From: Mycobacterium asiaticum
Lineage (GTDB): Bacteria; Actinomycetota; Actinomycetes; Mycobacteriales; Mycobacteriaceae
Direction: 5' to 3'
DNA: 64,000 bases
NCBI RefSeq assembly: GCF_001668675.1
Contig: NZ_LZKQ01000330.1
Span: 1-64,000 of the forward strand
Each line of letters opens with the position of its first letter. Within the stretch, counting starts at the first letter, position 1. Shown one piece after another: positions 16,591-26,280 of the stretch. The notes beneath the pieces were generated by a model. That model had not been told where the DNA came from. It searched no databases and saw only the letters and a list, made by a program, of their open reading frames with translations. A program made the position numbers and the translations under genes.

Positions 16591-16619
16591 TTGACGAGTG
16601 TGGCTCCCGGTGCCAACAT
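16591..16619 (+). promoter_or_regulatory. Putative promoter for the M-box leader transcript
   Basis: TTGACG (16591-16596) matches a sigma-A -35 element and is followed after 17 bases by CAACAT (16614-16619), a weak -10. The predicted start near 16626 is just upstream of the M-box 5' stem at 16632, a sensible arrangement for riboswitch transcription. Confidence 0.4.
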
Positions 16620-16631
16620 GGGAGGCTGCAA

Positions 16632-16799
16632 GCACCTCGGTAGGTGAGGCGTCTGCACGGATACAGGCCACTGACCCCGAACGTCGAGAGACGCCCCGGG
16701 TCAGGACAGCTCTTCCCGGCCTAAGGGTTGAGCCCAAGTGGCTTCCGGTCCCCGGACCGGATACGCCGTGCAGTGCCAAAGCTCCGACGAGAGGGGTGC
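16632..16799 (+). ncRNA. M-box (ykoK) magnesium riboswitch
   Basis: About 168 bases carry the consensus blocks of the M-box aptamer in order: a closing 5' arm GCACCTC, GGTAGGTGAGGC (16639-16650), GGATACAGGCC, CTGACCCC, GTCGAGAGACGCC, GGGTCAGGACAG, TAAGG, then CCGTGCAGTGCCAAAGCTC and CGACGAGAGGGGTGC closing the P1 stem. These match the Bacillus subtilis mgtE M-box block by block (GGTGAGGC, GATACG, CTGCCC, CAAAGACGCC, CAGTGCTAAAGCTC). The aptamer folds when Mg2+ is plentiful and reduces expression of magnesium-uptake genes. It precedes an NRAMP-related transporter gene, the expected target. Confidence 0.92.
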
Positions 16800-16804
16800 G
16801 TCCG

Positions 16805-16826
16805 CTCGGCAGCTGTGGCCGCCGAG
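16805..16826 (+). promoter_or_regulatory. Hairpin after the M-box, candidate expression platform
   Basis: CTCGGC (16805-16810) and GCCGAG (16821-16826) form a six-base-pair stem with a ten-base loop, followed within 12 bases by CCCTTTCG. There is no U-run, so if this stem controls transcription it is not a classical intrinsic terminator; Rho-dependent or translational control is equally possible. Confidence 0.35.
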
Positions 16827-16898
16827 TGTCGACCCCTTTCGTTCAGGTGATAGTGGTGACACCCCCGTGTGTCCTGGCCGTGAGGAGGTGAGGGCGAG

Positions 16899-16979
16899 AT
16901 GAGCGTGCCTTGTCCAGGCGATAGTCCCCATGCCATATCCATCGCGTCCCGATCCGGCTCCGGCGTTCCTGCTGCCTGA
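16899..16979 (+). CDS. Possible leader ORF A (26 codons)
   Basis: An ATG at 16899 is preceded by a very strong Shine-Dalgarno stretch (GAGGAGGTGAG, about 16882-16892) and encodes a 26-residue peptide starting MSVPCPGDSPHAIS. Its stop at 16977 lies inside leader ORF B in another frame. The strong ribosome site makes translation likely, but whether the product matters is unknown. It lies between the M-box and the transporter genes. Confidence 0.4.
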   Translation: MSVPCPGDSPHAISIASRSGSGVPAA

Positions 16980-17016
16980 GTTCGTGTTTCCCACGCCCGC
17001 ACTGTTGCGGGAATGA
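16930..17016 (+). CDS. Proline-rich leader ORF B (28 codons) in the magnesium leader
   Basis: ATG at 16930, TGA at 17014. The peptide starts MPYPSRPDPAPAF and has eight prolines in 28 residues, five of them in the first twelve, alternating with other residues and including an Asp-Pro-Ala-Pro run. This resembles the Salmonella mgtL leader peptide (proline codons plus acidic residue near the N-terminus), whose translation responds to Mg2+. The ribosome site is weak (AGG 12 bases upstream), but it overlaps leader ORF A, which could supply ribosomes. Function by analogy only. Confidence 0.4.
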   Translation: MPYPSRPDPAPAFLLPEFVFPTPALLRE

Positions 17017-17052
17017 CGCACGCCGGTCGGGCTTTCCGTCAGGAGTCGACCT

Positions 17053-17238
17053 ATGACGACAGCATCGACAGCCACACTGCACCTCGTTCCCGCACCCCGA
17101 CCCGCGCTGCGCGGCCGCGCAATTCGCCGCCTGTGTCGTCGCTTGGGTGAGGCCTGGTCCGCAGTGCTCGACATGACGCCGCAGGACCGGGCCAACGCAT
17201 ACGTGGCCCGGACCCCGGTCGCGATGATCGCCGACTAG
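17053..17238 (+). CDS. Small protein (61 aa) between the magnesium leader and the transporter
   Basis: A 61-residue gene with a good ribosome site (CAGGAG, eight bases upstream) and ATG at 17053. The product is basic and helical: LRGRAIRRLCRRLGEAWSAV followed by MTPQDRANAYVARTPVAMIAD. It has no signal peptide or membrane helix. It ends four bases before the transporter ATG, so the two are probably cotranscribed and translationally coupled. Mycobacterial M-box leaders are also followed by short genes elsewhere (Rv1535 in M. tuberculosis), but I cannot show homology. A regulatory or accessory subunit role is a guess. Confidence 0.6.
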   Translation: MTTASTATLHLVPAPRPALRGRAIRRLCRRLGEAWSAVLDMTPQDRANAYVARTPVAMIAD

Positions 17239-17242
17239 TTCC

Positions 17243-18913
17243 ATGACAGCGATCTCGAGCGAGAGCCGGTTACTGCCAACCTTTTCCGAGCCGTTGGACG
17301 CGGCACACACCGGAGACATCGTCGGAGCGTTCGGCCGCATCGGCCGGGATGCCGCCGTCGCCGGTCGTTGGCGCCGCCTGCGCACGCTGATGGTGATCAG
17401 CGGTCCCGGGCTGATCGCGATGGTCGGTGACAACGACGCCGGTGGTGTCGCGACGTACGCCCAGGCCGGGCAGAACTACGGGATGGCCCTGCTGTGGACG
17501 TTGGCGCTGATGATTCCCGTCCTCTATGTCAACCAGGAGATGGTGCTACGGCTGGGTGCGGTCACCCGGGTCGGGCACGCGCGCCTGGTATTCGAACGGT
17601 TCGGCAAATTCTGGGGCGCGTTCAGCGTCATCGATCTGCTGATCCTGAACGCTTTGACGATCGTCACCGAATTCATCGGCGTCGCACTGGCGTTGGGGTT
17701 TCTGGGCTGTCCCAAGATCGTGGCGATCCCCGTGGCGGCCGTGCTGTTGTTCGCCGTGGTGGCCGGTGGCTCGTTCCGCCGCTGGGAGGCACTGATGTTC
17801 GTGCTGATCGCGGTGAACGTGGTGATGATCCCGATGATCCTGTTCGTGCATCCCACCTGGAAAGAGACGGTGCACGGACTGGCGCCGCAGTTTCCGGGCG
17901 GGCTCAATTCCACGGTGCTGTTGCTGGTCGTGGCGATCGTGGGCACCACGGTGGCGCCCTGGCAGCTGTTCTTCCAACAGTCCAATGTGGTGGACAAGCG
18001 CATCACCGCCCGTTGGATTGCTTATGCGCGAGCCGATTTGGTGCTGGGCATCGTCGTGGTGATGGCGGGGGCGACAGCGCTGATGGCGGTGACCGCGTTC
18101 GGATTGGCCGGCCACGCCGACGCGGGCGCCTTCACCGACGCCGGCGCCGTGGCCTCGGGTCTGGCGCACCGGTTCGGCAGCACGGTGGGAGTCCTGTTCG
18201 CGATCATCCTGCTGGACGCATCCCTGATCGGCGCCAACGCCATTGGGCTGGCCACCACCTACGCCGTGGGTGACGCGATGGGCAGGCGGCACTCCCTGCA
18301 CTGGAAGATCGGTGAGGCCCCGTTGTTCTACGGTGCCTACGCCCTGCTGCTGGCGGTGTCCGCGGCCATCGCGTTCAGACCCGACCATGTGCTGGGCCTG
18401 GTGACCCAGGGCGTGCAGGCGCTCGCCGGTGTGTTGCTGCCCTCGGCGACGGTGTTTTTGGTCCTGTTGTGCAACGACCGCGACGTGCTGGGCCCCTGGG
18501 TGAACACGTTGCGGCAGAACATCTTCGCGTGGACGACCGTGTGGTGCCTGGTGCTGCTGTCCCTGGCGTTGACGGCGGCCACCTTCTTTCCGAACCTTTC
18601 CACCGCGACCATCGAGATCGGCCTCACCGCCGGCGCGGCCGCCGGAGTGGTGGGCGGGGCCGTTGTGGTCCTCGCCGGCCGCCGCTATGACCGGTCAATC
18701 GGCGGCGACGAGCTCACCGTGACGCTGAGCCGTGCCGAGCGCCGCGCCATTCGCCGCCGGGAACTCGCCGAGTGGCGCACGCCGGCGCTTGCGACGCTTG
18801 CCCGGCCGGTCATGTCACCGGCGCGGCGGGCCGGCTTGTTGACGCTGCGCGGCTATCTGGTCCTGGCCGTGCTGCTGGTGGTGGTCAAGGTGATCCAGAC
18901 CGGGGTGGCCTGA
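17243..18913 (+). CDS. NRAMP-related divalent metal (probably Mg2+) transporter
   Basis: A 556-residue membrane protein with about 11 helices. The first helix reads ISGPGLIAMVGDNDAGGVAT: where iron/manganese NRAMPs have a DPGN motif, this has DNDAGG, as in NRAMP-related magnesium transporters (NRMT). It continues with GATTxTEF-like LNALTIVTEFIGVALALGF and the cytosolic loop LFFQQSNVVDKRI. The C-terminal 100 residues include an arginine-rich segment (SRAERRAIRRRELAEWR) then a final helix. The M-box riboswitch upstream strongly supports Mg2+ as the cargo. It is the distal gene of the leader/small-gene/transporter unit. Confidence 0.85.
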   Translation: MTAISSESRLLPTFSEPLDAAHTGDIVGAFGRIGRDAAVAGRWRRLRTLMVISGPGLIAMVGDNDAGGVATYAQAGQNYGMALLWTLALMIPVLYVNQEMVLRLGAVTRVGHARLVFERFGKFWGAFSVIDLLILNALTIVTEFIGVALALGFLGCPKIVAIPVAAVLLFAVVAGGSFRRWEALMFVLIAVNVVMIPMILFVHPTWKETVHGLAPQFPGGLNSTVLLLVVAIVGTTVAPWQLFFQQSNVVDKRITARWIAYARADLVLGIVVVMAGATALMAVTAFGLAGHADAGAFTDAGAVASGLAHRFGSTVGVLFAIILLDASLIGANAIGLATTYAVGDAMGRRHSLHWKIGEAPLFYGAYALLLAVSAAIAFRPDHVLGLVTQGVQALAGVLLPSATVFLVLLCNDRDVLGPWVNTLRQNIFAWTTVWCLVLLSLALTAATFFPNLSTATIEIGLTAGAAAGVVGGAVVVLAGRRYDRSIGGDELTVTLSRAERRAIRRRELAEWRTPALATLARPVMSPARRAGLLTLRGYLVLAVLLVVVKVIQTGVA

Positions 18914-18928
18914 CGGCCACGCTTTCGT

Positions 18929-21900
18929 TCAGACGAGACCAATCAGCTTCAGATCGGCGACGTACTTGTCGATCAGGGCCGCGGACAGATGCGGAATGTC
19001 CTTGTCCGAACCGATTTTCGCGTCCTGCACCGCCGAGCGGAATACGTCGGTGGGCGCCGGCGCTCCGGGCAAGGGTTGCTGGGGAATGCGGTAGGAATCC
19101 AGCAACGACAGTAGCGAGTATTGGCGCTGGCTGTCGGGCAACGCCCGTAGCGCGGTCTCGAAGCGGCTCAGCCACTCGTCGTAGTCGGCGATGCGCCGGA
19201 TGTCGTTGCCGCCCTTGATCAGCCAGTCCACAAACACATCGAGCGAAATGCCGTCATCGTGCGGGTTCATCACGTCGAACGAATGGAAGGCGTCGGTCAC
19301 CTGCGCGCCGAGCGTGGTGACCGCCTCGGCCACGAAGTCGGCCGGCAACCCGTCGTAGTGGGCGCGCGGACGGGGACCTCCAGGGACGGTCCGGTAGAAA
19401 CTCTCCGGCGCGATACCGGTGACCAGCAAGCTGAAAATCAACCGGGTGAACGCATCCGGGACGTTCAACTGACCCGCAAAGTCACTGTGCGCCAGGATCA
19501 TGTCCGAGCGGAACACCGCCGCCGGCAGGCCGCACAAATCGTGTGCTTCGCGTAGCAGCACCTCACCGGCCCACTTGCTGTTCGCGTATCCGTTGGCGTA
19601 GCCGTCGTCGATGGTGCGCACCGGGCTGACGGTCCGGATGTCGCCGTCTTCGTCGAACGTGTCGACGGTCATGGCGACCGCCACGGTCGACAGGTAGGTG
19701 ATCGGCTTTATTCGGCCGGTGATGGCCAGGCGGATCACCTCGGCGGTACCGACCACATTGGGTCCGAACAACTGGTCGTAGGGCAGCACGTGGTTGACCA
19801 GCGCAGCCGGATGCACGATCAGATCGACGGTATCGGCGAGCCGCTGCCAAACCTCCTCGGACAGCCCGAGATTGGGTTCGCCGATGTCACCGACGACGAC
19901 CTCGAGGTGGTCGGCCGCCAGCGCGCGGAACTTCTCCAGCAGCTCGGTATCCCCGGCGCGGTACGCATCCTCGAGTCGCCGCCGGGCCGCCGCTTCATCG
20001 GCGGCCCGCAGGACCGAAATAAGACGTCCGCCGGTCTCGGCGAGCCGCTCCAGCCATTCCAGCGCCAGGAAACGTCCGAGGTATCCGTTGGCTCCGGTCA
20101 GCAGCACCGTCTGCGGCGTCCCGGTGACGTGGGGCAGCGAGCCGGCGGCGGCCAGGGTGGCCGCATCGATGAACTTGTCCAGCGTCAGGTCGGACGCCCG
20201 GACTTGTGCCGCCCCCCGACCATGCACGTTGGCGAAAGTTGGTCGTTTCGAGGTGGATTCACGTTCGGCCGCCACGTAGTCGGCGATCTGGGCCAAATTG
20301 CTGGTCGGCCCGATGATCAAACCCACCGGGACCTCGACGTCGAAGATGTCGCGCAGCAGGTTGGAGAACGTCAGTGCCGACAGGGAATCACCGCCGAGAT
20401 CGGTGAAGTGCTCATCCGGCCCGGGCGCACCGCCGACCAGACCTAGCAGGGCCTCGGCTCCGCGCGCCACGGTGTCGATAACCGGCCGTTCGACCGCACT
20501 TTCACGCAGCGAACGCAACTCGGCCACCCGGGTGTCGGCCAGTTCGGCATACCGCCGCTCGAGCCGTTCGCCATAGTGCTCCTTGAGCTTGGGGCGTAAC
20601 AGCTTGCCGACCCCGGACAGCAGCCCGTTGTCGGAACTGAACGGTTCGAGCTCGACCAGGAAATCCGCGGGCACCTCGTAGGATTGCAGCTCCGCGGATT
20701 TGGCTGTCTGGCGCAGGGATTCGCTCAGCGCGGCCTTGAGTGCAGCGTCGTCATCGCCGAAGCGCTGCAGTGCCTCGGTGGTGGGTACCACCACGGCCAG
20801 CAGATACGGGCGTTCGCTGTTGCCGTAGACGAATATCTGCCGGACCAGTGGCGCGCTGGCGAAGATCGCTTCCAGTCGGGCCACGGCGACGAACTCGCCC
20901 TGCGCCAGCTTCAAGACGTTGTTGCGCCGGTCGACGTAGGCCAGTCGGTCCGGTTCGAGTTCGGCCATCACATCACCGGTCCGGTAATACCCGTCCGCGT
21001 CGAATGCGTTGGCGGTCACGTCGGGCCGCTTGTAATACCCGGAGAAGGACGTCGCCGATTTCACCAGCAGCTCACCGCGTGGAAACGGCTTGTCGGTAAG
21101 GAAATAACCGAGCTCGGGGACGTCGATCAGCTTGTAGTCGATCACCGGTGGCTTGGTCACCAGGCCGTCCTTGGCGACCATGCCGACTTCGGTCAGGCCG
21201 TAGCCGTCCAGCAGATGCACGTCGAGGCAGGTCTCGATGAAGGTTCGCATCTCCGCCGCCAGCGGGGCGGTACCGGTGAAGCTGGTGACTACCCGCCCGC
21301 CGAGCACCTGCTCGCGCAACTCTTCCCGGGCCGCCGCCTCCGCGGCATCGACGTCAGCCCCGTCGAAGACACGCCGGTCCACGGAGCTTTGGTAGCTCTG
21401 ATACAACATCTCGGCGACCCTCGGTACCAGACCCATCTCGGTGGGACGCACCAGGCTCCAGTCCTCGAACAGCGTGGACAGGTCGCTCTCCGGGACGAAA
21501 TAGCTGGTGCCGCCGGCCTGGAACGCCGAGGACAGCGGAATGCGGCCGCCGAGGTGATTCAGCGGCATGAAGTTCACGTTGAACACCGGAATGTGGTCGT
21601 ATTTGGGCATCAACTCGTTGGTCCAGATCTTGACCACCATGCGCTCGGAATACATTGCCCCCTTGGGCAACCCGGTGCTGCCGGAGGTGTACATGATCAT
21701 GGCCAGCCGCTGGTCGGTGCCACCGGTGTACATCGGCGCGGGCGGCAACGTGCGGCCGTGCGCGATCACGTCGGTGAGGATCTCGATGGTGACGGCCAGG
21801 CCGGCGTCGGCGAACCTGGCGCGGGCACGCTCCAAACCTTCCCGGTGGTCGTCGATCTCGGGCCGGTAGTCGAAGACCACCAGGCGGCGCACGGACTTGA

Positions 21901-22444
21901 TGCCGGCCGCGGCTTCGGTGGCCAGGTCCAGGTAATCGGCGCTGGCGGCCAGGGTCTGTGGCTCGACCTCGGCCAGGATGGGCTGCAATCGCGACGCGGT
22001 GGTGTTGTGCTGCAACGGCACGGCCACCAACCCCAGATAGCCGCAGACCAGATCGATGGTCAGGTACTCCACACTGGCGAACCCGACGGTCGCCACGAAA
22101 TCCCCGGGTCCGCTCGGATTGACCGGGTCGTGCTGCCAGGCGGCGGCGATCGCCCGCACGTTGGCCCATAGGTCGCGGTAGGTGATGGTGTCGAATCGGG
22201 GCAACAATTGCGCGACAGTGCGGCCGGTGGCCGGATCGGTCGCGAGCTCTGATGCCCGCCAGCCCATCGCGGGACGGTCGGCGTAGCCGTCGACCAATGT
22301 CTGGATCACCTGCGGCAGCCGCAGCCCGGCCTGCCGTGCCGCGGCGCGGATCGCGGGATCGGGTTCGGCCCGCCGGAACTGCTCGTCCTCAGCGAAAAGC
22401 CGCTGAATGCGTTGGTTGAGTCGTTGTTCCTGCGGACCGGTCAT
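18929..22444 (-). CDS. car: Carboxylic acid reductase (FadD9-type)
   Basis: A 1171-residue three-domain enzyme, full length for mycobacterial CAR/FadD9. Residues 1-640 are an adenylation domain ([44 protein letters not shown]). Residues about 650-730 are a carrier domain with phosphopantetheine serine in [11 protein letters not shown]. Residues about 770-1171 are an NADPH reductase domain ([36 protein letters not shown]). It reduces carboxylic acids to aldehydes using ATP and NADPH and needs a phosphopantetheinyl transferase. It is downstream of ldtA on the same strand, but a hairpin lies between them, so it may have its own promoter. Confidence 0.95.
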   Translation of the reverse strand: MTGPQEQRLNQRIQRLFAEDEQFRRAEPDPAIRAAARQAGLRLPQVIQTLVDGYADRPAMGWRASELATDPATGRTVAQLLPRFDTITYRDLWANVRAIAAAWQHDPVNPSGPGDFVATVGFASVEYLTIDLVCGYLGLVAVPLQHNTTASRLQPILAEVEPQTLAASADYLDLATEAAAGIKSVRRLVVFDYRPEIDDHREGLERARARFADAGLAVTIEILTDVIAHGRTLPPAPMYTGGTDQRLAMIMYTSGSTGLPKGAMYSERMVVKIWTNELMPKYDHIPVFNVNFMPLNHLGGRIPLSSAFQAGGTSYFVPESDLSTLFEDWSLVRPTEMGLVPRVAEMLYQSYQSSVDRRVFDGADVDAAEAAAREELREQVLGGRVVTSFTGTAPLAAEMRTFIETCLDVHLLDGYGLTEVGMVAKDGLVTKPPVIDYKLIDVPELGYFLTDKPFPRGELLVKSATSFSGYYKRPDVTANAFDADGYYRTGDVMAELEPDRLAYVDRRNNVLKLAQGEFVAVARLEAIFASAPLVRQIFVYGNSERPYLLAVVVPTTEALQRFGDDDAALKAALSESLRQTAKSAELQSYEVPADFLVELEPFSSDNGLLSGVGKLLRPKLKEHYGERLERRYAELADTRVAELRSLRESAVERPVIDTVARGAEALLGLVGGAPGPDEHFTDLGGDSLSALTFSNLLRDIFDVEVPVGLIIGPTSNLAQIADYVAAERESTSKRPTFANVHGRGAAQVRASDLTLDKFIDAATLAAAGSLPHVTGTPQTVLLTGANGYLGRFLALEWLERLAETGGRLISVLRAADEAAARRRLEDAYRAGDTELLEKFRALAADHLEVVVGDIGEPNLGLSEEVWQRLADTVDLIVHPAALVNHVLPYDQLFGPNVVGTAEVIRLAITGRIKPITYLSTVAVAMTVDTFDEDGDIRTVSPVRTIDDGYANGYANSKWAGEVLLREAHDLCGLPAAVFRSDMILAHSDFAGQLNVPDAFTRLIFSLLVTGIAPESFYRTVPGGPRPRAHYDGLPADFVAEAVTTLGAQVTDAFHSFDVMNPHDDGISLDVFVDWLIKGGNDIRRIADYDEWLSRFETALRALPDSQRQYSLLSLLDSYRIPQQPLPGAPAPTDVFRSAVQDAKIGSDKDIPHLSAALIDKYVADLKLIGLV

Positions 22445-22510
22445 GGTCAGCCTTTCGTTCGCTTCGCTATCAAGCGCAAACCGATCGACCGCAGTCCATC
22501 TTCCGGGTCA

Positions 22511-22534
22511 CGGGTGTGACCGTCGCCACACCCG
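22511..22534 (-). terminator. GC-rich hairpin downstream of ldtA
   Basis: CGGGTGTG (22511-22518) and CACACCCG (22527-22534) form a perfect eight-base-pair stem with an eight-base loop, 17 bases after the ldtA stop. No U-run follows, as is common for mycobacterial terminator-like hairpins. Confidence 0.45.
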
Positions 22535-22550
22535 CGTTGTCGCAGTGGAT

Positions 22551-23306
22551 TCAGGCCACCACGTTGATCGGGTCGCCGATGGTGACCATGTTGAAGTACC
22601 AGGCCGCGTTGTCCGGGCTCAGGTTGATGCAGCCGTGACTGACATTGGCATAGCCCTGCGAGTTCACCGACCACGGTGCCGAGTGGACGTACACCCCGCT
22701 GCCGGTGACCCGCACCGCGTACTGAGCGGTGATCAGGTAACCGTCCGAGGAATTCAGCGGGATGCCGATGGTGCGGGAGTCCATGACGACCGAGCGTTCC
22801 TTCGACATCGCGTTGAAGTTGCCGATCGGAGTGGGCCGGCTCGGCTTGCCCATCGAGGCCGGCATGGTGCGCAGTACTTCGCCGTTGCGGCTGACGGTGA
22901 ATGTGTGAGCGGAGATGCTGGCAACCCCCAACAGGGCGTCACCGGTCTCGAAACCCTCGGTCAATTCCTGCACACCCACCGAGATCCGGGTGTGCGCGGG
23001 CCAGTACTGATCCGGGATCCATTGCACGACATTGCCATCCAGCCACTGGTAGTGGCCGGTGATGTTGGCCGGTGCGCCGACGTGGATGGCTCGTTCGGCG
23101 GCGCGGCGGTCGGTCACCGGGGCGGCGAACGTCACCTCGACCGGGGCGCCCACGCCCACTACGGCCCCATCGGACGGGAAGATCGATGCCACCGCGGGCA
23201 ACGGATGTGGCACCGGGACTGCGCCGGTGGCCGGACTACCGGACCCGGCCGCGGCCATCGTCGTGATTGCCACCACCACGAATAGATACCGAATCGCTCG
23301 ACGCAT
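22551..23306 (-). CDS. ldtA: L,D-transpeptidase LdtMt1
   Basis: A 251-residue secreted cross-linking enzyme that forms 3-3 bonds in peptidoglycan; length and sequence match M. tuberculosis Rv0116c. The N-terminus MRRAIRYLFVVVAITTMAAA is a signal sequence. A bacterial Ig-like domain (residues about 30-120) precedes the YkuD catalytic domain, whose signature is YVHSAPWS followed by NVSHGCINLS with catalytic cysteine in HGC. Carbapenems inhibit this class. A GTG three codons upstream (23315) is an alternative start. It is divergent from oxyS as in M. tuberculosis. Confidence 0.95.
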   Translation of the reverse strand: MRRAIRYLFVVVAITTMAAAGSGSPATGAVPVPHPLPAVASIFPSDGAVVGVGAPVEVTFAAPVTDRRAAERAIHVGAPANITGHYQWLDGNVVQWIPDQYWPAHTRISVGVQELTEGFETGDALLGVASISAHTFTVSRNGEVLRTMPASMGKPSRPTPIGNFNAMSKERSVVMDSRTIGIPLNSSDGYLITAQYAVRVTGSGVYVHSAPWSVNSQGYANVSHGCINLSPDNAAWYFNMVTIGDPINVVA

Positions 23307-23346
23307 GGCGTTCACCCTTCGGGTTGGTGCGACAAACACACCCAAT

Positions 23347-23352
23347 ATTCTA
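23347..23352 (-). promoter_or_regulatory. Putative -10 (TAGAAT) for ldtA
   Basis: On the minus strand TAGAAT (23352 to 23347) fits TANNNT and lies 41 bases upstream of the ldtA ATG, giving a leader of about 35 bases. No convincing -35 is present. The 191-base ldtA-oxyS intergenic region is otherwise without genes. Confidence 0.35.
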
Positions 23353-23497
23353 GTGGTTATCCGTTCGGGGCGGGCCATAGCAAACAATTTCGGCGTAGCC
23401 CACGCGGGTTTGTCAGCGGGCTGGCCGGGCCGGGATGGACGCGTTAGCCTCAGCGGGAGCCGGGGACGGGCCGGGCCCACCGCCTAAGGAGGTGCGG

Positions 23498-24430
23498 GTG
23501 CTCTTTCGCCAGTTGGAGTACTTCGTCGCCGTAGCCCAGGAACGCCATTTCGCTCGCGCCGCCGAGAAGTGTTTCGTGTCCCAGCCGGCGCTGTCCGCGG
23601 CTATCGCCAAGCTGGAACGCGAACTGAATGTCACGCTGATCAACCGGGGTCACAGCTTCGAGGGCATGACGCCCGAGGGGGAGCGGTTGGTGGTGTGGGC
23701 CAAGCGGATTCTGGCCGAGCACGACGCGTTCAAGGCCGAAGTGCACGCGGTGCAGTCGGGCATCGCCGGAATCCTGCGCCTGGGCACCGTGCCGACGGCC
23801 TCGACGACCGCTTCGCTGGTGTTGTCGGCATTTTGCTCGGCACACCCCTTGGCAAAGGTGCAAATCAGTTCGCGGCTGGCCGCAACCGAGCTGTACCGGC
23901 GCCTGCACGAGTTCGAGTTGGACGCGGTGATCGTCCATCCAGCCCCCGAGGCGGGCCAGGACGTGGCACTGGTGCCGCTCTACGAAGAGCACTACGTGTT
24001 GCTGGCCCGCGCGGACATGCTGCCGCCCGGGGCGTCCGGAATGCGGTGGCCGGAGGCGGCGCAACTACCGTTGGCGTTGCTCACGCCGGACATGCGGGAC
24101 CGACAGGTCATCGACGCGGCGTTCGCCGACCACGACATCACCGTCCGGCCCCAGGTCGAAACGGATTCGGTGGCTTCCCTGTTCGCGCAGGTGGCCAACG
24201 GGAACTGGGCAACCATCGTTCCGCACACCTGGTTGTGGATGACGCCGACCCGTGGCGAGATCCGGGCGGTCGAGCTGATCGATCCGGCGCTGCGCGCCCC
24301 GATTGCGTTGGCCACCATTGCAACCGGGCCGGGATCGCCCGTTGCCCGTGCGCTCGTCGCCTCGGCGCAGCAGCTCGCGCTCGACGAGTTCTTCGACGCC
24401 CAGTTGCGGGGGCTCACGCAGGGGCGTTAG
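23498..24430 (+). CDS. oxyS: LysR-family transcriptional regulator OxyS
   Basis: A 310-residue LysR regulator close to M. tuberculosis Rv0117. The N-terminal winged helix reads LFRQLEYFVAVAQERHFARA, then QPALSAAIAKLERELNVTLI; the effector domain follows from about residue 90 (GILRLGTVPTASTTASLVLS). The start is the GTG at 23498 preceded by TAAGGAGG. OxyS in M. tuberculosis has been linked to the oxidative stress response and katG repression. It is divergent from ldtA, and its 3' end overlaps the convergent oxcA gene by 17 bases. Confidence 0.92.
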   Translation: MLFRQLEYFVAVAQERHFARAAEKCFVSQPALSAAIAKLERELNVTLINRGHSFEGMTPEGERLVVWAKRILAEHDAFKAEVHAVQSGIAGILRLGTVPTASTTASLVLSAFCSAHPLAKVQISSRLAATELYRRLHEFELDAVIVHPAPEAGQDVALVPLYEEHYVLLARADMLPPGASGMRWPEAAQLPLALLTPDMRDRQVIDAAFADHDITVRPQVETDSVASLFAQVANGNWATIVPHTWLWMTPTRGEIRAVELIDPALRAPIALATIATGPGSPVARALVASAQQLALDEFFDAQLRGLTQGR

Positions 24431-26108
24431 CCCGGGCCGGGTTGAGGCTGGCGAGGTGCCCGCTCTCCACCCCCGCGGCGGGGTCGAGTTCGCAATCGAT
24501 GAGGGCGGGCCTCCGCGCGGTCAGTGCCTCGCTCAGCGCGGCCTCGAGTTCGGCCGGCTTGGTCACGTGATAACCCTTGCCGCCGAACGCCTCTGCCAGC
24601 AGCTCGTGCCGGGCGCCGGAGTTGAGCACGGTGGGTGCCGGGTCGGTCCCGGAGACGGCCTCGTCGCCGCGGTAGACGCCGCCGTTGTTGAGCACGACGA
24701 CGATGACCGGCAACTGGTAGCGGCAGATGGTCTCGATCTCCATGCCGCTGAAGCCGAACGCGCTGTCGCCCTCGATGGCCACCACGGGCCGCCCGGTCTC
24801 GACCGCCGCGGCGATCGCATAGCCCATTCCGATGCCCATCACACCCCAGGTGCCGGTGTCGAGCCGGTGCCGCGGCAACTCCATCTCGATGACGTTGCGC
24901 GCCAGGTCCAGCGCGTTGGCTCCCTCGTTGACGACATAGACATCCGGGTTGCCCTGCAGCACAGTCCGAATGGCGCCCAACGCGTTGTAGAACCGCATCG
25001 GGTGCGGATTCTCGGCCAGCCGCTCCCGCATCTTGGCGTCGTTGCGCGCCTTGCGTTCGGCGATCTCGTCGGTCCACGCCGCCGGGGCGCTGACCGGTTG
25101 CGCACTCACGCCCTCGAGCAGCGCCGTCATGACCGAACCGATGTCTCCGGTCAACGGTGCGGCGATCGGCTGATTGCTGTCGAACTCCGACGCGGCAATG
25201 TCGATCTGGATGAACTCGGCGTCCTCCGACCATTGCGGTGAGTCGCCATGGCCGAGAAGCCAATTCAACCGCGCACCGACCAGCAACACCGCGTCGGCCC
25301 GGGCGATCGCCAGGGAGCGCGCGGCGGCAGCCGACTGCGGGTGCGAGTCCGGTAGCAGGCCCTTGGCCATCGACATTGGCAGGAAGGGGAATCCGGTGGT
25401 CTCGACGAACTCCCGAATCACGTTGTCGGCCTGAGCATATGCGGCGCCCTTGCCCAGCACGATCAGCGGCCGGGAGGCCCGGCCCAGGATGCCCAGCGCA
25501 CGCTCGACCGCCTCGGGTGCCGGCAGCTGGCGCGGCGCGGGATCCACGACCTGCCAGATCGACGCGGCGCCGGCCGTTGCCGGCATGACCTGGCCCAGCA
25601 CCTCACCGGGGATGTCGAGGTAGACACCGCCCGGCCGGCCGGAGATCGCGGTGCGGATCGCCCGCGCGATGCCGCGGCCGATGTCCTCGACCCGGCCGAT
25701 CCGGTACGCCGCCTTGGCGAATGGCCGCGCGGCGTTGAGTTGGTCGAGGTCCTGGTACTCACCGCGTTGCAGGTCCACCAGCGGCCGGGCGCTCGACCCG
25801 GAGATCTGGATCATCGGGAAGCAGTTCGTGGTGGCGTTGGCCAGGGCGGGCAGGCCGTTGAGAAATCCGGGCCCGGACGTCGTCAGGCACACGCCGGGCC
25901 GTTGGGTCAAAAACCCGGCCGCGGCGGCGGCGTTGCCGGCGGAACCTTCGTGGCGGAAGCCGATGTAGCGGATGCCCGCGGCCTGTGCGGTGCGCGCGAG
26001 GTCAGTGATCGGGATGCCGACGACTCCGTAGACGGTGTCGACGCCGTTGGCTTGCAGCGCGTCCACCACGAGCTGGAAGCCGTCGGTCAGGCTGGATTGC
26101 GTGGTCAT
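24414..26108 (-). CDS. oxcA: Probable oxalyl-CoA decarboxylase (thiamine-diphosphate enzyme)
   Basis: A 564-residue ThDP-dependent enzyme matching Rv0118c in order and type. The N-terminal PYR domain has VYGVVGIPITDLARTAQAAG and the glutamate in FRHEGSAGNAAAAAGF; the C-terminal PP domain has the ThDP/Mg motif EGDSAFGFSG...NNGG. Oxalyl-CoA decarboxylase converts oxalyl-CoA to formyl-CoA and CO2. An acetolactate-synthase-like or 2-hydroxyacyl-CoA-lyase activity is the main alternative. It is divergent from fadD7, an oxalate-CoA-ligase-like gene, so the two probably form a short oxalate route. Confidence 0.9.
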   Translation of the reverse strand: MTTQSSLTDGFQLVVDALQANGVDTVYGVVGIPITDLARTAQAAGIRYIGFRHEGSAGNAAAAAGFLTQRPGVCLTTSGPGFLNGLPALANATTNCFPMIQISGSSARPLVDLQRGEYQDLDQLNAARPFAKAAYRIGRVEDIGRGIARAIRTAISGRPGGVYLDIPGEVLGQVMPATAGAASIWQVVDPAPRQLPAPEAVERALGILGRASRPLIVLGKGAAYAQADNVIREFVETTGFPFLPMSMAKGLLPDSHPQSAAAARSLAIARADAVLLVGARLNWLLGHGDSPQWSEDAEFIQIDIAASEFDSNQPIAAPLTGDIGSVMTALLEGVSAQPVSAPAAWTDEIAERKARNDAKMRERLAENPHPMRFYNALGAIRTVLQGNPDVYVVNEGANALDLARNVIEMELPRHRLDTGTWGVMGIGMGYAIAAAVETGRPVVAIEGDSAFGFSGMEIETICRYQLPVIVVVLNNGGVYRGDEAVSGTDPAPTVLNSGARHELLAEAFGGKGYHVTKPAELEAALSEALTARRPALIDCELDPAAGVESGHLASLNPARANAPA

Positions 26109-26280
26109 GGTTCCTCACTGTTGTCGCGACACTCGACTATGTCCAAGACCGGATCCTTATTCGACGATTCACGCCGTCTATTGACCATTAGCGGATGGGT
26201 ATTGGACAGCCCCTGACGGTGACCGGCAGGGTTTCGTTAGGACACCGGCACGACGCAGGTGCAGCCGGAAGGAGCGAGGG

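Noticed and set aside
16801-16880. Classical intrinsic terminator after the M-box
   Set aside because: A stem exists but no run of T follows, so I list it only as a possible expression platform.
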